Numbered from the stretch's first letter, positions 1 to 6,138 are shown. The stretch: 7,280 nt of DNA from Pseudobacteriovorax antillogorgiicola (GCA_945897695.1 CAMDGW010000119.1:1-7280); one strand, 5' to 3'. A program made the numbers and translations. The notes: generated from the letters alone by a model not told the origin.

Positions 1-325
1 CTCCAAGTGCGGCGTCACCAGACGTATTTTCTACGTTGGATCCTGAATTGCCATTCTTGGCAGCTCCAAAGTTTTCGCTACTGCCGCCCTCGACGGCGTT
101 ATTCATAGATTCGCCTTGCGTAGCGCCTTCGTTTCCACCACCTTCTCCATTTAGAGAAGCGTTGCTTGATTTGTCGCCCTGGCCATCTTGACCTTGCGCG
201 CCTTCAACGGGCTCAGCTTGCTGGCCGCCTCCGCTATCGCTAGCACAACGAAAGGTTAATATCGATGTGACTAACAAAGCCACAGGCAATAAAAACAATT
301 GACGATAAGCTCGAATGGATAACAT
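1..325 (-). CDS. Probable lipoprotein or signal-anchored exported protein, N-terminal part only (runs off left edge)
   Basis: An open frame starts at ATG 323-325 and stays open to the window edge, giving 108 residues. The N-terminus is a typical export signal: Arg5 and Arg8, then a hydrophobic core at about residues 10-25, then Cys27 followed by Ala-Ser-Asp-Ser-Gly. The only Cys sits where a lipobox would end, but residues -4 to -1 are Leu-Thr-Phe-Arg. Arg at -1 is atypical for signal peptidase II, so lipidation is an inference. Residues 28-108 are low complexity, rich in Gly, Ser, Asn, Gln and Glu, with no Cys or aromatic cluster except one Phe, as expected of a flexible linker before a folded domain lying outside the window. 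A strong Shine-Dalgarno GGAGG lies 8 nt before the ATG and fixes the start. It follows clpA on the same strand but lies beyond a probable terminator, so it is probably a separate unit. No family is recognised. Confidence 0.75.
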   Translation of the reverse strand, partial: MLSIRAYRQLFLLPVALLVTSILTFRCASDSGGGQQAEPVEGAQGQDGQGDKSSNASLNGEGGGNEGATQGESMNNAVEGGSSENFGAAKNGNSGSNVENTSGDAALG

Positions 326-333
326 ATGTCGGT

Positions 334-338
334 CCTCC
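334..338 (-). promoter_or_regulatory. Ribosome binding site of the left-edge gene
   Basis: GGAGG on the minus strand, extended as GGGAGGA, lies 8 nt upstream of the ATG at 323-325. It supports the frame as a real gene even though its 3' end is not in the window. Confidence 0.7.
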
Positions 339-398
339 CAAGGAACTCGCGCTGGAGTCTAACTTAAGTCATATCGACAAATATTCAGGGTACGTGAG

Positions 399-428
399 AA
401 AAAAATGCCCATACCCATCGACAATGGG
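399..428 (-). terminator. Probable intrinsic terminator after clpA
   Basis: On the minus strand, about 50 nt after the clpA stop, CCCAT (424-428) can pair with either of two ATGGG copies (414-418 and 408-412). The nearer-pairing copy gives a 5-bp stem with a 5-nt loop. The copy next to the tail is followed by CA and then seven T (399-405). The stem is short, and two foldings compete, but the position and T-tract fit termination of the clpS-clpA transcript. Confidence 0.55.
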
Positions 429-476
429 ATTGTGCAATTCACAAAAATTTGCTGATTGCTCTGTTTCGTTAAACGC

Positions 477-2804
477 TTACGACGGTATTATTTCAAAGGT
501 AGGTTTGCCATCGGTACCCAAGTCTACTTTGATCTTCCCACCGTTTTTGCTGATTTTTCCAAACAACAGCTCATCGGAAAGGGGCTTTTTAATTTGATCC
601 TGGATAACTCTTGCCAAAGGGCGAGCGCCGTAGGCGATGTCATACCCCTTATCTGCAAGCCAGGATTTTAGTTTCTCAGAGCAAATGAGCTCGATGTTAC
701 GAGCATGCAATTTGCTAGTGACTTCTCCGAGGAACTTATCAACCACTTTTAGCACAATGTCGCGAGGAAGCGGTCGGAACGTGATGATACCGTCAAGTCG
801 ATTACGAAATTCTGGAGAGAACATGTCTTTAACTGCCCGCAGTTCATTTTCCTCTGAAGCCAGCGCGGGGCGTCCAAAGCCAATATTTCCCTGGAGTAAG
901 TCCCTAGCCCCTGCGTTAGTCGTCATAATAATGATGGTATTACGGAAGTCAGTTTTACGACCGTTATTGTCAGTTAGGGTTCCATGATCAAATACCTGTA
1001 GCAAAATATTTTGCATATCAGGATGAGATTTTTCTATTTCATCAAGAAGCAATACTGCGTGGGGTGACTTGTTGATCGATTCCGTCAGGAGTCCGCCTTG
1101 CTCGTAGCCCACGTAGCCTGGAGGTGCTCCAATCAATCGGCTGACGGCGTGGCGCTCCATATACTCTGACATGTCAAAGCGGATAAACTCGATACCAAGC
1201 ACCTGTGCAAGCTGTTTGGCCACTTCGGTTTTTCCGACGCCGGTTGGTCCTGCGAATAGGAAGCTTGCAATTGGTTTGTCGCCACTGCCAAGGCCTGCAC
1301 GGGACATCTTGATCATATCAGACACAGCCTCAACTGCCTGATCTTGCCCAAAGACTACAGATTTCAATTTGCTAGCCAGATCCTTGAGCTCACGGCGAGC
1401 AGAGCTTGAAATTTTTTCGGCGGGAACACGCGCCATCCGTGCGATGACTTTCTGAACATCTTCAACCGTTGTCCGCTTAGGTTTTGGAGCATCTTTGCCG
1501 TGTCCCTTGAGGGCGAAGCTGGCTCCAACTTCGTCAATTACGTCAATAGCCTTGTCTGGCAGTTTCTTATCTCGAAGATATTTTACAGATAAGTCGACGG
1601 CAGTTTTTAGCACCTCATCCGGAAACTTAACATGGTGATGGGTTTCATAGTGGCTACGAAGCCCTTTTAATATCTTTACCGTGTTGTCCATGGAAGGTTC
1701 TTCCACGTCAATCTTTTGAAATCTTCGGCTAAGTGCGGCGTCGGACTCGAAGTGCTGGCGGAACTCCTTAAAAGTCGTGCTGCCTATACATCTGACATCA
1801 CCGTTACTCAACGCTGGCTTCAGTAAATTGCTGGCATCCATCGTTCCACCGCTGACCTGACCAGCTCCGACGACTGTGTGAATCTCATCAATAAAAAGAA
1901 TTGCATTTGGATGTTTACGAATTGCACTAACGACGCTCTTAAGTCGCTGTTCAAAGTCGCCTCGAAACTTAGTTCCCGCAAGGAGTGAACCCATATCTAG
2001 GGAATAGATGACGGCATTTTTCATTGGCGCAGGTATGTCACCCTGTGTGATCTTCCAAGCGATCCCTTCGGCAATGGCAGTTTTACCGACGCCAGGGTCG
2101 CCTACCAAAAGAGGGTTGTTTTTCCTTCTCCGACAAAGAACCTGAACGCAGCGATCGATCTCGTCTTCTCGCCCTACCAATGGATCAATTTTCCCAGCTT
2201 TTGCCTTCTCGTTCAAATTGACCGCCCAGGCCGACAGAGGGTCCTTAGAAGATTTGCCTCCTGTTTCGTCCTCCTGGGGTGATTCAATGCGCCGCGAGCT
2301 ATTAGCGTCACTGTCTTCGGACTCTTCAGAACCCGTCATGAGCTTGTCCTGGTCTTGACCTAACTCATCGGGAAGTTTTGCTAAGCCGTGAGAAACGTAG
2401 TTAATGATGTCGAAGCGAGTGATGCTTTGTTGCTGGAGGATGTAAACTGCAAATGAGTCGCGCTCACTGAACATGCTAATGAGAATGTTTTCACCACGGA
2501 TTCTGTCTTTGCCAGCTGCACGAACATGCTGTGCAGCTCTTTGGATCACTCTTTGAAACCCAACTGTAGGCTGCGGCATTTGACCGGCTCTCAGCATTCC
2601 CGTTGGAATGTGTTCAGAAAAAAAGTCTTCCAACTTACCGCGGGTGACTTCGATGGATCCCCCGCAGGCCCGGATGGCTTTGACTGCGGATTCATTTTGG
2701 AGAAGTGCAAACAAGATGTGCTCGATGGTCACATATTCATGCCCTCTGCGTGCAGCTTCACTTACTGCAAGATTCAAGCTGATTTCGAGGTCGTGACTAA
2801 TCAT
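477..2804 (-). CDS. clpA: ClpA, AAA+ unfoldase subunit of the ClpAP protease
   Basis: This is a cytoplasmic hexameric ATPase that unfolds proteins and threads them into ClpP. It has 775 residues, against about 758 in E. coli. The N-domain (1-145) matches E. coli ClpA closely and keeps Glu23 and Glu28, known ClpS contact positions. An acidic, Ser-rich linker follows (about 146-188). D1 has Walker A GDPGVGKT (235-242), pore loop KFRG (279-282), Walker B FIDE (304-307) and Arg360/361. D2 has Walker A GPTGVGKT (519-526), pore loop GYVG (563-566), Walker B LLLDE (585-589), the Asn of TTN (628-630), Arg667/669 and sensor-2 GARPL (726-730). IGF at 641-643 is the ClpP-docking loop; E. coli ClpA has IGL, and ClpX has IGF. 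AGGAGG 5 nt upstream fixes the ATG. It follows clpS by 52 bp on the same strand, so the two are probably cotranscribed. ClpP is not in the window. No lesion is seen. Confidence 0.98.
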   Translation of the reverse strand: MISHDLEISLNLAVSEAARRGHEYVTIEHILFALLQNESAVKAIRACGGSIEVTRGKLEDFFSEHIPTGMLRAGQMPQPTVGFQRVIQRAAQHVRAAGKDRIRGENILISMFSERDSFAVYILQQQSITRFDIINYVSHGLAKLPDELGQDQDKLMTGSEESEDSDANSSRRIESPQEDETGGKSSKDPLSAWAVNLNEKAKAGKIDPLVGREDEIDRCVQVLCRRRKNNPLLVGDPGVGKTAIAEGIAWKITQGDIPAPMKNAVIYSLDMGSLLAGTKFRGDFEQRLKSVVSAIRKHPNAILFIDEIHTVVGAGQVSGGTMDASNLLKPALSNGDVRCIGSTTFKEFRQHFESDAALSRRFQKIDVEEPSMDNTVKILKGLRSHYETHHHVKFPDEVLKTAVDLSVKYLRDKKLPDKAIDVIDEVGASFALKGHGKDAPKPKRTTVEDVQKVIARMARVPAEKISSSARRELKDLASKLKSVVFGQDQAVEAVSDMIKMSRAGLGSGDKPIASFLFAGPTGVGKTEVAKQLAQVLGIEFIRFDMSEYMERHAVSRLIGAPPGYVGYEQGGLLTESINKSPHAVLLLDEIEKSHPDMQNILLQVFDHGTLTDNNGRKTDFRNTIIIMTTNAGARDLLQGNIGFGRPALASEENELRAVKDMFSPEFRNRLDGIITFRPLPRDIVLKVVDKFLGEVTSKLHARNIELICSEKLKSWLADKGYDIAYGARPLARVIQDQIKKPLSDELLFGKISKNGGKIKVDLGTDGKPTFEIIPS

Positions 2805-2809
2805 GATCG

Positions 2810-2815
2810 CCTCCT
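2810..2815 (-). promoter_or_regulatory. Ribosome binding site of clpA
   Basis: A perfect AGGAGG lies 5 nt before the clpA ATG. It is the strongest Shine-Dalgarno in the window, whereas clpS upstream has a GTG start and a weaker site. This would favour more ClpA than ClpS from a shared message (inference). Confidence 0.75.
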
Positions 2816-2856
2816 CAGGTGTCTTTGTGCCGCGCAGAAATAAATAAAACCATCAA

Positions 2857-3204
2857 TTAAACCTTCTCCATCGAACATTGCAGTGGGTGCTCATTTTCGC
2901 GAGCGCACTCCATAACCAATGAAACTTTTGTTTCTGCGATCTCAAATGGATAAACTCCGCAGATACCAACTCCTTTGTGGTGCACGGCAAGCATAACCTC
3001 TGTCGCGGCACCCCTATCTTTTGAAAAATAGGTTTCAAGAATCATCACCACAAAATCCATCGGTGTAAAATCATCGTTGTGAAGTAAGACCCGATAAACT
3101 GATGGTGGTCTTACCTCAACTTTTCGCTCTGTAACGACTGATGTACCTGAACCAGGTTCATCCTGGCCATCCGACGGTTTACCCATGACAAAATCAAACG
3201 CCAC
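2857..3204 (-). CDS. clpS: ClpS, N-end-rule adaptor for ClpAP
   Basis: This small cytoplasmic adaptor recognises proteins with a bulky hydrophobic N-terminal residue and delivers them to the ClpA N-domain. It has 115 residues, against 106 in E. coli. The folded core (about 33-115) is strongly conserved: PPSVYRVLLHNDDFTPM, then ATEVMLAVHHKG, ICGVY, EIAETKV and ARENEHPL. The N-degron pocket residues are all present: Asn43, Asp44, Asp45, Thr47, Met49 and His75 correspond to E. coli N34, D35, D36, T38, M40 and H66. Residues 1-30 are a disordered-looking Gly/Ser/Glu-rich extension, consistent with the tail that enters the ClpA pore. The start is GTG at 3202-3204, preceded immediately by an in-frame stop and supported by ACGAGG 9 nt upstream. 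An internal ATG at codon 7 lacks a ribosome binding site. It is first gene of the clpS-clpA operon. Confidence 0.96.
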   Translation of the reverse strand: MAFDFVMGKPSDGQDEPGSGTSVVTERKVEVRPPSVYRVLLHNDDFTPMDFVVMILETYFSKDRGAATEVMLAVHHKGVGICGVYPFEIAETKVSLVMECARENEHPLQCSMEKV

Positions 3205-3213
3205 TTAAGAACA

Positions 3214-3219
3214 CCTCGT
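3214..3219 (-). promoter_or_regulatory. Ribosome binding site deciding the GTG start of clpS
   Basis: ACGAGG on the minus strand lies 9 nt before the GTG at 3202-3204. The alternative ATG at 3184-3186 has no purine-rich site at a usable distance, so the GTG start is preferred. Confidence 0.5.
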
Positions 3220-3256
3220 CTTTTGGGGTATGAACAAACACCTTCCCCTGTCATCT

Positions 3257-3284
3257 ATAATAGTCGGAAATGCGTGTAATTTCC
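3257..3284 (-). promoter_or_regulatory. Candidate -10 element and overlapping inverted repeat upstream of clpS
   Basis: On the minus strand TATTAT (3257-3262) matches a sigma-70 -10 box at five of six positions and would place transcription start about 45 nt before clpS. Directly upstream is an inverted repeat, GGAAAT-7 nt-ATTTCC (3266-3284), in the spacer/-35 position where a regulator could block or assist polymerase. No convincing -35 hexamer is present at 17 nt, so the promoter would be weak or activator-dependent. Confidence 0.35.
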
Positions 3285-3300
3285 TGTTCGATCTTCAAAA

Positions 3301-3331
3301 AGATGAGTCCTAATCGCTGGTTGTCAAGGGG
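3301..3331 (-). promoter_or_regulatory. Candidate heat-shock (sigma-32-like) promoter for clpS-clpA
   Basis: On the minus strand CCCCTTGAC (3323-3331), 14 nt, then ACTCATCT (3301-3308). The enterobacterial sigma-32 consensus is about CTTGAA, 13-17 nt, CCCCATNT, so the match is five of six and six of eight with allowed spacing. Clp genes are common heat-shock targets. The upstream half also contains TTGACA, but no good sigma-70 -10 follows it at 17 nt. The evidence is a motif match only. Confidence 0.35.
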
Positions 3332-3408
3332 AGTTGCCTAAGAGGTTAGATTTATTTGCTTAATGCAGGATGCGCATGGAAGATAGCGATAAGCGCCTAA
3401 TTTCAGTG

Positions 3409-3425
3409 CAACCATTTAATGGTTG
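3409..3425. repeat. Perfect 7-bp inverted repeat downstream of motB
   Basis: CAACCAT-TTA-ATGGTTG forms a perfect 7-bp stem with a 3-nt loop, about 20 nt after the motB stop. It has no T-tract on either strand, so it is not a standard intrinsic terminator. It may be an mRNA 3'-end stabilising or attenuating hairpin between motAB and clpSA, or a protein-binding dyad. Confidence 0.4.
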
Positions 3426-3445
3426 ACGGTTAGTGTCTACATGGA

Positions 3446-4165
3446 TCATTTGCCTTCGCTGGCTTCCAGCCGAATCACCACGCGCCGGTTGGCTGCTCGT
3501 GAGAGTTCAAGGTCTTTTCCTAGGAGGCCAAGAACTGATTTTTTTGGCTGCGTGTGAGCTAAAGCTAGAACGCTCATGCGGTCTTCGCGCACCCCCCTAG
3601 CGGCAAACTGACGCATTAGATAGATTCCTCGTGAAGCACTGAGTTCCCAGTTTGAAGCAAACTTCTGACTTTTGATCGGAACGTCGTCAGTATGGCCTTC
3701 AATCTTGATTTTGTAGCGATCTGGAGACGAAGCAATCACCTTCATGACCTGGCCGACAATACCGGAAAATTGTTGGTTTCCTTCCGCAGACCCGGCGGAA
3801 AAAAGTAGGCCGTCTTTGAACTCTACGACGACTCCGCTAGTATCCATTGTGACCTGTGCATTTTTATCTAGATTCAGTCGTTTGATTTCGTTGTCGATCC
3901 GCTTTGACACAGCAGTCATTGAATCTTTTTTCGATTCAAACTTATTCGTCTGGACGGCCTCACGAAGGACGTCTGCCTTTTGTTGGTTTACGGTTGAAAA
4001 CGAAAGCTGCAGGATGAAAAAGCTCATGAGAATTAGTGACATGTCAGAGAATGACATGAGCCAGAGTCCCTCGTCTTTTTTTCTTGAAAATTTTTTTATA
4101 GGTATGGCTTGTCCGTAGTCAGCGGTTGCCACGTTCGCGTCAGCTTGTGACTGCGCATTGGTCAT
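3446..4165 (-). CDS. motB: MotB-family stator protein, peptidoglycan-anchored part of the flagellar motor
   Basis: MotB partners MotA to form the ion channel that drives the rotor; it crosses the inner membrane once and binds peptidoglycan. This protein has 239 residues, shorter than E. coli MotB (308). A basic cytoplasmic N-terminus (1-33, with KKFSRKK at 24-30) precedes one membrane helix (about 35-56), which carries Asp41 in SFSDMSLILMSFFIL. This is the expected ion-carrying Asp (E. coli D32). A polar, helical linker/plug region follows (57-105). The OmpA-like domain (about 112-234) shows GHTDD (157-161), SNWELSASRG (171-180) and NRRVVIRLE (226-234), the peptidoglycan-binding signature. 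The usual GYG-E-P-type stretch is replaced by ALAHTQP (201-207). The start lies 2 nt after the motA stop with only a weak, distant G-rich site, which suggests translational coupling. A flagellar role is likely, but a paralogous stator is possible. Confidence 0.92.
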   Translation of the reverse strand: MTNAQSQADANVATADYGQAIPIKKFSRKKDEGLWLMSFSDMSLILMSFFILQLSFSTVNQQKADVLREAVQTNKFESKKDSMTAVSKRIDNEIKRLNLDKNAQVTMDTSGVVVEFKDGLLFSAGSAEGNQQFSGIVGQVMKVIASSPDRYKIKIEGHTDDVPIKSQKFASNWELSASRGIYLMRQFAARGVREDRMSVLALAHTQPKKSVLGLLGKDLELSRAANRRVVIRLEASEGK

Positions 4166-4167
4166 GA

Positions 4168-4941
4168 TCAGGATGCCCCTTTAATAGGTTGGCCGCCTGT
4201 CGGCTTGGATGCATATGTTTTCATGATGTCCTTCATGTGGACACTGGATTTCTTGCTCTTAATATTGACCATACCTTCAAGTACCATCATGTCGATCTCA
4301 AGGTACTTCTCTGCTTCGATGTGAATTTTTTCGCCCCAAGGTCCATAGATGATCGTTCCGAGCATCAATCCATAAAGTGTGGTGATCAAAGCGAGCGCCA
4401 TGCCGCCACCTAATTTTGATGGGTCATTCATATTGGATAACATTCCAATTAAGCCCATTAGCGTGCCTATCATGCCCATGCCTGGGCAGAGCTTTGACAT
4501 GTTTTCAAACAAACTTACAGCCAATGCCATCTTTGATTGTTTTGCATTGATTCTAGCCATTAGATTGTGTCGAATTTCTTCTGTTCGAAAATCGTTGATT
4601 ATTAGTGAGAATCCATCACGTAGCATGTCGTACTGCATGCGGTCGCGCAGGGGAACCAGCGCGCCCAGTCCCTCAGTGCGAACAATTTGCGAGGCCTTCG
4701 TAAGAGCATTGATGATTTCAGTCTGATGCTGTGCATGGCGGCTGAACATGGAGCTCATGAGCAGTTTTATACCAACGATTAAATCACTGAGATTATGCGA
4801 AAGCAGCATCACCGATGGCGGACCAATACCCAGTAACACTAAGGCGGCGGGATCCCAATAGCCGTGGAATTTCATCGCTGGATGACTTAGGGCATACCAA
4901 ATCGCGAATGCAATTCCAGATAGTCCCAGCAATTGTGACAT
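4168..4941 (-). CDS. motA: MotA-family stator protein, channel-forming subunit of the flagellar motor
   Basis: This inner-membrane subunit surrounds MotB and contacts rotor protein FliG. It has 257 residues, close to PomA and shorter than E. coli MotA (295). Four membrane segments are seen at about 1-18, 31-48, 145-168 and 181-200, with a large cytoplasmic loop (50-140) between the second and third, as in the family. Pro153 (CPGMGMIGTLMGLIG) and Pro201 (YGPWGEKI) match the channel prolines P173 and P222 of E. coli; Thr188 matches T209. In the loop, RTEGLGALV aligns with E. coli RQMGMFSLE: Arg88 matches R90, but Val96 stands where Glu98 should be. The ATG is preceded by GGGGGAA at 7 nt. It is the first gene of motA-motB. 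The G-rich SD, the divergent neighbour and a sigma-70-like box at 4988-5016 suggest its own promoter. Sodium versus proton use cannot be told. Confidence 0.9.
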   Translation of the reverse strand: MSQLLGLSGIAFAIWYALSHPAMKFHGYWDPAALVLLGIGPPSVMLLSHNLSDLIVGIKLLMSSMFSRHAQHQTEIINALTKASQIVRTEGLGALVPLRDRMQYDMLRDGFSLIINDFRTEEIRHNLMARINAKQSKMALAVSLFENMSKLCPGMGMIGTLMGLIGMLSNMNDPSKLGGGMALALITTLYGLMLGTIIYGPWGEKIHIEAEKYLEIDMMVLEGMVNIKSKKSSVHMKDIMKTYASKPTGGQPIKGAS

Positions 4942-4987
4942 GATGACGTTCCCCCATTTCGTTTAGAGTCATTTGTCTCCTAACTAA

Positions 4988-5016
4988 ATTTTAGATGCGT
5001 ATTTGTATGCGGTCAC
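4988..5016 (-). promoter_or_regulatory. Candidate sigma-70 promoter of motA-motB
   Basis: On the minus strand GTGACC (5011-5016, four of six to TTGACA), a 17-nt spacer, then TAAAAT (4988-4993, five of six to TATAAT). The start would be near 4981, giving a leader of about 40 nt. No sigma-28 or correctly spaced sigma-54 site was found before motA. Confidence 0.4.
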
Positions 5017-5018
5017 CG

Positions 5019-5031
5019 GGCAAAAACTGCC
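5019..5031. repeat. Short inverted repeat just upstream of the motA -35 box
   Basis: GGCA-AAAAC-TGCC has 4-bp arms and lies 2 bp upstream of the proposed motA -35 hexamer. It is next to the perfect 8-bp palindrome GCTATAGC at 5033-5040. Both are operator-sized, but each is short enough to occur by chance. Confidence 0.25.
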
Positions 5032-5054
5032 TGCTATAGCTGTTCTGCGGAATG

Positions 5055-5070
5055 TGGGAAATTTTACCCA
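5055..5070. promoter_or_regulatory. Operator-like palindrome in the divergent motA / regulator gap
   Basis: TGGGAAATTTTACCCA is a 16-bp imperfect palindrome with six of eight base pairs symmetric (TGGG/CCCA arms and an A/T-rich centre). It lies between the candidate promoters of motA and of the divergent helix-turn-helix gene. The size and architecture suit a dimeric regulator, plausibly the adjacent XRE-type protein (inference). Confidence 0.35.
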
Positions 5071-5107
5071 TGCTTGTTAGGCGTCTTTGATTGCTTAAAA
5101 AAATAAT

Positions 5108-5135
5108 TTGAAATGAGTTTAGTCCCTGCTAATGT
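5108..5135 (+). promoter_or_regulatory. Weak candidate promoter of the XRE/ImmA-like gene
   Basis: TTGAAA (5108-5113, five of six) and, after 16 nt, TAATGT (5130-5135) with a TG extension two bases before it. The -10 box is poor (three of six). A start near 5142 would exclude the GTG at 5136 and leave the ATG at 5172 as the initiator, agreeing with the ribosome-binding-site choice. Confidence 0.25.
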
Positions 5136-5156
5136 GTGGCTTTTTCAGTTCGTAAC

Positions 5157-5160
5157 GAGG
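5157..5160 (+). promoter_or_regulatory. Ribosome binding site deciding the ATG start of the XRE/ImmA-like gene
   Basis: GAGG within AACGAGG lies 11 nt before ATG 5172. The spacing is slightly long, but no purine-rich site precedes the GTG at 5136, and the alternative ATG at 5181 is farther away. Confidence 0.4.
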
Positions 5161-5171
5161 TTCATATCTTC

Positions 5172-6098
5172 ATGACTCAAATGAGAGACTGCAGGTTTCC
5201 CAATTCAGCAAATCTGTTTTCTTTTTGTAAAATTGTACTTTCCTCAAAATTTGGCAACTCGCGTGTGATTGATCAAGATGTTGGTCAGATTCTTGACTTT
5301 GATCCTGCGGATTGCAGCCATTGGAAGCGAGGTCGGAAGAGTATTCGCTCGTTTGACGAGATCCAGGCTATTGCTAAGAAGCTTGGCGTGGATGAACAGA
5401 TTGTACTTGATGTGGCTAGAGGAAAGATGAGCGCCTCCGAGGCGCTGCTTGAACTTCAGTGTTACAGCTTGACCTCTTCATACGTGGAGCTGCTCGCAGT
5501 TCTGCGAGCACAGAGCCAGATTAATGGAAGTGGCCGCTGGACTCCAGATACTTTCAAATTTCTGCAGGACTATCTGCATGTGGTCGAAAATAAGATCGAC
5601 ACCGTGGTAACGGAAATTCATAAGCGAATTAACTTTCAGGAGGCTCCGCTTTTTTTTCCTGCAGTGTGTCTGGCTTATCCAGCAATCAAAATATTTGATA
5701 GTGAAATTCGTGTTTCAGGAGGTGCGATCGCACTGGATTTAGCTCCTCGCGCCTTTCGTGGACCCGATGGAGCGATGGTAATTCATGTTTTACGAGAGGC
5801 TACCAATCTACCGCGAATCCGCTTTCTTCTTGCTGAAATATTGAGCTCCTATTTCTTATCTGATTTACCTGAGCCTGGTGTTTCCCTTCTTTTAGCGGAG
5901 CAGGGGAAGGTACTTGAAAGGTTTGTTCAGTCAGCGTTTGCAGGTCGACTTCTTGTGCCAGCCGATCTTGTTAAAGCTGAGCTGCAGAATGTCGATCTCC
6001 GTAACGATCTTATTTCCCAACTTGCTGAAAGATTTTGGGTGAGCCGAAACGTCATCAACAGGCGGCTCAAAGAAATTATTGCGGGCAAGATCGTTTGA
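5172..6098 (+). CDS. XRE-type helix-turn-helix regulator with a degenerate ImmA/IrrE-like domain
   Basis: This is a predicted cytoplasmic DNA-binding regulator of 308 residues. Residues about 15-75 resemble a Cro/CI-type domain: a helical stretch ending in the turn-plus-WKRGRKSI segment (51-58), then IQAIAKKLGVDE (64-75). Residues about 120-306 align by eye with the ImmA/IrrE (COG2856) peptidase fold. PRIRFLLAEILSSYFL (214-229) sits where the family has R-x-R-F-T-L-A-H-E-L-G-H; QSAFAGRLLVP (253-263) matches AN-x-FAA-x-LLMP, preceded by Glu249. LAERFWVSRNVINRRL (284-299) matches the family's C-terminal LA-x-F-x-VS-x-RL helix pair. The HExxH is replaced by Glu-Ile-Leu-Ser-Ser (222-226), so zinc-dependent proteolysis is probably lost. 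The start at ATG 5172 is chosen because GAGG lies 11 nt upstream; an in-frame GTG at 5136 lacks a site. It is divergent from motA, so it may regulate motA or itself. The domain call is by pattern, not by search. Confidence 0.75.
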   Translation: MTQMRDCRFPNSANLFSFCKIVLSSKFGNSRVIDQDVGQILDFDPADCSHWKRGRKSIRSFDEIQAIAKKLGVDEQIVLDVARGKMSASEALLELQCYSLTSSYVELLAVLRAQSQINGSGRWTPDTFKFLQDYLHVVENKIDTVVTEIHKRINFQEAPLFFPAVCLAYPAIKIFDSEIRVSGGAIALDLAPRAFRGPDGAMVIHVLREATNLPRIRFLLAEILSSYFLSDLPEPGVSLLLAEQGKVLERFVQSAFAGRLLVPADLVKAELQNVDLRNDLISQLAERFWVSRNVINRRLKEIIAGKIV

Positions 6099-6117
6099 AT
6101 TAGGGTAGGGGTTAAAT

Positions 6118-6135
6118 GGTAGCGTTACGGCTGCC
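6118..6135 (+). terminator. Weak hairpin between convergent genes, possible terminator of the regulator gene
   Basis: GGTAGC and GCTGCC form a 6-bp stem with one G-U pair and a 6-nt loop, starting 19 nt after the stop at 6096-6098. It is followed by AATTTACTT, only a poor U-tract. The stem contains a C-A mismatch on the other strand, so it is better for the rightward gene. It sits in the 40-bp convergent gap and ends just short of the opposing gene's stop. Confidence 0.35.
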
Positions 6136-6138
6136 AAT

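Noticed and set aside
2526..2843. 105-residue plus-strand frame opposite the clpA start
   Set aside because: Antisense to the conserved ClpA N-domain. The protein has no family features and the frame no ribosome binding site of note.
2853..3038. 61-residue minus-strand frame overlapping clpS
   Set aside because: It lies wholly in another frame of the clearly conserved clpS and shows no recognisable domain.
3291..3304. Hairpin ATCTT-N4-AAGAT upstream of clpS as a terminator
   Set aside because: The stem is only 5 bp and A/T-rich, and no T-tract follows on either strand.
3744..4118. 124-residue plus-strand frame opposite motB
   Set aside because: Antisense shadow of a strongly supported MotB gene, with no domain.
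5019..5036. Sigma-54-like GG...GC pair upstream of motA on the minus strand (AGGCAG then TGC)
   Set aside because: Only 8 nt separate GG and GC, whereas the -24/-12 promoter needs 10, and the flanking bases do not match.
5136..5171. GTG start adding 12 residues to the XRE/ImmA-like protein
   Set aside because: It has no Shine-Dalgarno, and the added residues overlap the ribosome binding site of the ATG at 5172. It is possible but less likely.
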